Positions 60,856 through 64,000 of a stretch of DNA of 64,000 nucleotides are shown in pieces. This DNA is from Salimicrobium album. GTDB taxonomy: Bacteria > Bacillota > Bacilli > Bacillales > Halobacillaceae. The stretch spans positions 1-64,000 of the forward strand of contig NZ_FNOS01000003.1 of NCBI RefSeq assembly GCF_900107115.1. The letters are read 5' to 3'. A model generated the notes under the pieces. The model had not been told where the DNA came from. It saw only the letters and a list, made by a program, of their open reading frames with translations, and searched no databases. Made by a program: the position numbers and the translations under genes. How positions within the stretch are numbered: position 1 is the stretch's first letter; every line of letters starts with the position of its first letter.

Positions 60856-63800
60856 TTCAACTCTTTTCTGAAAAAAGTTGTTGATTTTAACAGATAGGTC
60901 ATCGAAATACGTATAGACGACCGGGATCAGCACCAGCGTAAAGAAGCTGGAGACCGTCAGTCCGAAAATGATGGTTACCGCAAGCGGCTGCTGGGCTTCC
61001 GCGCCCTGGCCGATTCCGAGAGCGAGCGGCACCATGCCGAGCACCGTAGTCACCGTCGTCATGAGAATCGGCCGCAGACGGTTAGGTCCCGCTTCCAGAA
61101 TCGCATCGTACCGGCTGTACGAACGCCGCCTCAAAATGTTGATGTAATCCACGAGAACGATAGCGTTGTTCACTACGATTCCCGCGAGCATAATTATTCC
61201 GACGAACGCCGGCATGCTGAGCGGGAGACCGGTAACAAACAGGCCGACCGCTACACCGACGATGGTCGCGGGCAGGCTGAACATAATGATGAACGGAAAC
61301 AGGAAGTTCTCGAACTGCACGGCCATCACCGCATATACGAGAAACAGCGAGAAAAGGAGCGCGACAGATAAGTCTCCGAAAGCCTCTTCCATATCCTGGG
61401 CCTGTCCGCCCACTTCATACGTATAGCCTTCCGGGAAGTTCAGCTGGTCGATTTCCTCTTCCACATCAGCCGTGACACTGCCGAGGTCCCGCTCCCCGAT
61501 ATCTGCCGTGACGTTCACCTGCGGCTGCTGGTTCTCCCGGTTCAGCGCTACCGGCCCCTGCACCTGTTCAATCTCTGCGATGGAGGATAAGGGAACCGTG
61601 TCTCCGGAAGCTGTCGATATCGGTGTACCTTCCAGTTCTGCGATGCCCGCACTCTCATCGAGCGGCGTGACGAGACGTACTTCAAGCTCTTCCCCGCCTT
61701 CACGGTAACGGGTGGCCGTCTGTCCCTGGAACGCCAGCTGCACCTGTGAAATGACCTGCTGTTCCGTAAGCCCGTATCCGCTCGCTTTGTTACGGTCGAC
61801 CTGGATGTCGAGCTGTGGTTCGGAGTCTTCCGTCGACGAGGAGGGAGCGACTACCCCTTCGACATCTTTCATAATCAACACGATCTGTTCTGCCAGTTCG
61901 TTCAGCACCGCGTTGTCCTGGCCGTTAATCTGCACCTCGAGCGGAGCCCCGGTTCCGAGTCCGGCACTCATCTCCGTCACTTCGACCTCGGCTCCGACGA
62001 CGTCACTGAGATCATTCTCCATATCTTCCATCACTTCCTGCGTGGACCGCTCCCGGTCTCCCGGGTCCACGAGCTGTACGGTATAACTGGCCCGGTCAGC
62101 ACTGCCGCCGGCCAGCCCCATTTCTCCGCTGCCGATTGACAGGTAATGGACGTCGACAACGTCACTGAACTCATTCAGACGCTTGCTTATCTCCGAAGTA
62201 ACGGTTTCTGTTTCTTCAAGAGATGTCCCACGCTCAAGTGAAACGTCGACTTCTATCTGCCCCTGATCGGATTCCGGGATGAAAGAAGTTCCGACGAGCG
62301 GGATGAGCGCTATACTTCCTCCTATGGAGAGAATCGTGAGCAGCACGGTCGTTTTGCGGAATTTCAGCACTTTCCTCAGCACCCGCTGATACCCCCGGTT
62401 CATTTTTCCAAGGAGCCGGTCAAACCAGTTCCGCTTCCCGTCGCGCATCGCTTTCGTCAAAAGTTTGGAGGACAGCATAGGTATAAGCGTCACCGAAACG
62501 GCGAGAGAAGCGAGCAGGGCGAACGAAATGGTCAGGGCGAGCGGCGTGAACAGCTCGGAGGCGATTCCGTCCACCAGCATGATCGGCAGGAATACGACGA
62601 GTGTCGTAGTGGCGGAAGCGATAACGGCCGGAGCCAGTTCGGAGGCCCCTTTCTCCGCTGCTTCCTTCATCGAGAATCCTCGCTGCCGGTAGCTGACGAT
62701 ATTTTCAAGGATCACGATGGAACTGTCCACCATCATCCCTATACCGAGCGCCAGTCCGCCCATCGTCAGAACGTTGAGCGTCTCCCCGGTAAAATACATG
62801 AGAGTGAACGTCGATATGATCGCGATCGGAATGGAGATTCCGATGACGAGCGTCGCCCGTATACTCTTCAGAAACAGAAGCAGTACCGCGACGGCGAACA
62901 GACCACCAATAATGATGTTCACGATGACGCTGTTGATTGAAACTTTGATGAACTCCGACGTATCGAGCACGGTTTTCATCTCCACGTTCTCCGGCAGTTC
63001 GGGAGCTACTTCATCCATCGCGGTCTGGATGTTTTCAGCCGTCTCCACCGTGTTCGCATCCGTCTTTTTCAGAGCGGACAGTACGACGGCCGTCTCCCCG
63101 TTCACTTCCGAAACAGTCCCGGTGTCTTCGATCCTTTTTTCCACCATGGCAATCTGGTCGAGCTTCAGACGATCTCCGGACTCCGTGGTCAGAACGGTGT
63201 TCTTGACGTCATCGATCGAATCGAATTCCCCGTTCACACGGATACGGAGGTTCTTATCCCCTTTATCGACGGACCCTGCTGTCGCCGCCTGATTGGAAGC
63301 GTTCAGAGTCTGGATTATCGTCTGACTATCGATGCCTAATCGGGCGAGTTTTTCCTTTTCGATTTCAATCTGAACTTCTTCGGTACGGCCGCCCTCGACG
63401 GAAATCGAGGCGACTCCTCCCTGCCGCTCCAGATAAGGAACGAGCTGGTCTTCGGCGATCTGCTGAAGTTCCGCCGGCGTATCCCCGGATAATCCGATGG
63501 TCATGATCGGCAGGGCCTGAGGGTCGAAGCGGAGGACGCTCGGCTCCCCGGCATTCTCCGGCAGCACTCCCGATACCCGGGAGACCGCTTCTCTCACTTC
63601 AAGAAGGGCACTGTCAAGATCCACTCCCGTCGAAAACTGCATGAAAATAAGCGAGGCTCCCTGCTGGGACTGGGACTGCAGCACTTCGAGTCCTTCGAGT
63701 GAGCTGACCGCCCCTTCGATTGGACGGCTGACGAGCTGTTCCACATCCTGCGGGGCCGCTTCCTCATAGGAAGTCGACACGACCGCAACCGGCAGGTCGA

Positions 63801-63918
63801 TGTCCGGGTACAGATCGATCGTCAGGTTTCTGAGGGAGACGAACCCGAGAGCGAGGATGGCAGCGACGATCATAATGACACCGACGGGGCGCTTGATGGA
63901 CGTCTGTACGAGCTTCAT
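60853..63918 (-). CDS. RND-family efflux transporter (AcrB/SwrC-like)
   Basis: A 1021-residue RND exporter with 12 membrane spans in two halves and two large extracytoplasmic loops. The N-terminus is KLVQTSIKRPVGVIMIVAAI. The TM4 proton-relay region GMMVDSSIVILENI carries one aspartate, as in Gram-positive SwrC-type pumps, rather than the Asp pair of AcrB. The second half has the matching GIVVNNAIVLVDYIN. It exports amphiphiles such as surfactants or antimicrobials, or assists protein/lipid export. The ATG directly abuts the stop codon of a membrane-fusion gene, so the two are co-translated. Confidence 0.93.
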   Translation of the reverse strand: MKLVQTSIKRPVGVIMIVAAILALGFVSLRNLTIDLYPDIDLPVAVVSTSYEEAAPQDVEQLVSRPIEGAVSSLEGLEVLQSQSQQGASLIFMQFSTGVDLDSALLEVREAVSRVSGVLPENAGEPSVLRFDPQALPIMTIGLSGDTPAELQQIAEDQLVPYLERQGGVASISVEGGRTEEVQIEIEKEKLARLGIDSQTIIQTLNASNQAATAGSVDKGDKNLRIRVNGEFDSIDDVKNTVLTTESGDRLKLDQIAMVEKRIEDTGTVSEVNGETAVVLSALKKTDANTVETAENIQTAMDEVAPELPENVEMKTVLDTSEFIKVSINSVIVNIIIGGLFAVAVLLLFLKSIRATLVIGISIPIAIISTFTLMYFTGETLNVLTMGGLALGIGMMVDSSIVILENIVSYRQRGFSMKEAAEKGASELAPAVIASATTTLVVFLPIMLVDGIASELFTPLALTISFALLASLAVSVTLIPMLSSKLLTKAMRDGKRNWFDRLLGKMNRGYQRVLRKVLKFRKTTVLLTILSIGGSIALIPLVGTSFIPESDQGQIEVDVSLERGTSLEETETVTSEISKRLNEFSDVVDVHYLSIGSGEMGLAGGSADRASYTVQLVDPGDRERSTQEVMEDMENDLSDVVGAEVEVTEMSAGLGTGAPLEVQINGQDNAVLNELAEQIVLIMKDVEGVVAPSSSTEDSEPQLDIQVDRNKASGYGLTEQQVISQVQLAFQGQTATRYREGGEELEVRLVTPLDESAGIAELEGTPISTASGDTVPLSSIAEIEQVQGPVALNRENQQPQVNVTADIGERDLGSVTADVEEEIDQLNFPEGYTYEVGGQAQDMEEAFGDLSVALLFSLFLVYAVMAVQFENFLFPFIIMFSLPATIVGVAVGLFVTGLPLSMPAFVGIIMLAGIVVNNAIVLVDYINILRRRSYSRYDAILEAGPNRLRPILMTTVTTVLGMVPLALGIGQGAEAQQPLAVTIIFGLTVSSFFTLVLIPVVYTYFDDLSVKINNFFQKRVE

Positions 63919-64000
63919 CTATTCATCCTCCCCGATGATGCGGATCTCCGCCCCGTCCGTCAGGGTGACCTGACCGGATGTGACGACGCTGTCCCCTTCG
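63919..64000 (-). CDS. C-terminal end of a membrane-fusion (HlyD/RND adaptor) protein, partial
   Basis: The last 27 codons of a gene run off the window edge: a Gly/Val-rich segment EGDSVVTSGQVTLTDGAEIR followed by IIGEDE and TAG, directly before the RND exporter's ATG. The sequence resembles the final beta-barrel and tail of RND periplasmic adaptor proteins, and adaptor-pump order is the rule. The assignment rests mainly on context because little of the protein is visible. Confidence 0.72.
   Translation of the reverse strand, partial: EGDSVVTSGQVTLTDGAEIRIIGEDE

Overview
The window looks like a chromosomal segment of a Gram-positive, moderate-GC Bacillaceae-type bacterium, possibly a halophile or alkaliphile. 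The evidence is strong AGGAGG-type ribosome binding sites, WalR-box-like sites, a SinR orthologue, a YwqC/D/E-type tyrosine kinase module, CsaB with a set of SLH-domain cell-wall hydrolases, and a CitST/TctABC-type carboxylate uptake module. The genus cannot be fixed from sequence alone. No rRNA, tRNA, CRISPR array or prophage was seen.

Region 1 (about 1.8-34.2 kb, all minus strand, AT-rich) is one long Wzx/Wzy-type capsule or exopolysaccharide locus read from right to left. It starts with a chain-length regulator, tyrosine kinase and PHP-type phosphatase (34.2-31.8 kb). Then come an EpsC/PglF-type UDP-HexNAc 4,6-dehydratase, GalU, an initiating phosphoglycosyl transferase, an SDR reductase, glycosyltransferases, a UDP-HexNAc dehydrogenase with its 4-epimerase, a TupA-like ATP-grasp protein, a putative Wzy polymerase and a WecF-like transferase. 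It ends with a four-gene set (formyltransferase, aminotransferase, RmlA, RmlB) that should make a dTDP-4-formamido-4,6-dideoxyhexose, and a Wzx flippase. Between 7 and 22.4 kb the locus is filled with insertion sequences of at least seven families (IS256 x2, ISL3 x2, IS110, IS21, IS630, IS30, IS3). Most are decayed, several are nested, and all sit between genes rather than in them. The first 1.8 kb holds the end of another IS21 copy and a broken XRE regulator.

Region 2 (34.7-47.4 kb, higher GC) is a cell-wall and SLH anchoring region. It encodes a LysM/3D protein, an NlpC/P60-SLH endopeptidase, two SLH-SH3-amidase paralogues flanking an SLH-subtilase, and an SLH-glucosaminidase. These are followed by csaB (pyruvyl transferase for the SLH ligand), tagA (ManNAc transferase) and a lipid-linked-saccharide flippase. 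WalR-box-like repeats lie upstream of three of the hydrolases.

Region 3 (47.6-53.4 kb, minus strand) is a second polysaccharide set, probably for a uronate-containing polymer. It has UDP-glucose dehydrogenase, a second GalU, a two-subunit PssE/PssD (Alg13/Alg14-like) transferase, a GT4 enzyme and a polymerase.

Region 4 (54-64 kb, minus strand) holds tctA-tctB-tctC with a CitS/CitT-type two-component system and a cre site at the tctC promoter, a 39-codon small gene, sinR, and an RND exporter with the end of its membrane-fusion partner.

The least expected structure is a family of tandem repeats with an exact 52-bp period, each carrying an internal palindrome. They form three intergenic arrays, near 47.5, 53.9 and 59.7 kb, and two of these lie as direct copies on either side of the tct module.
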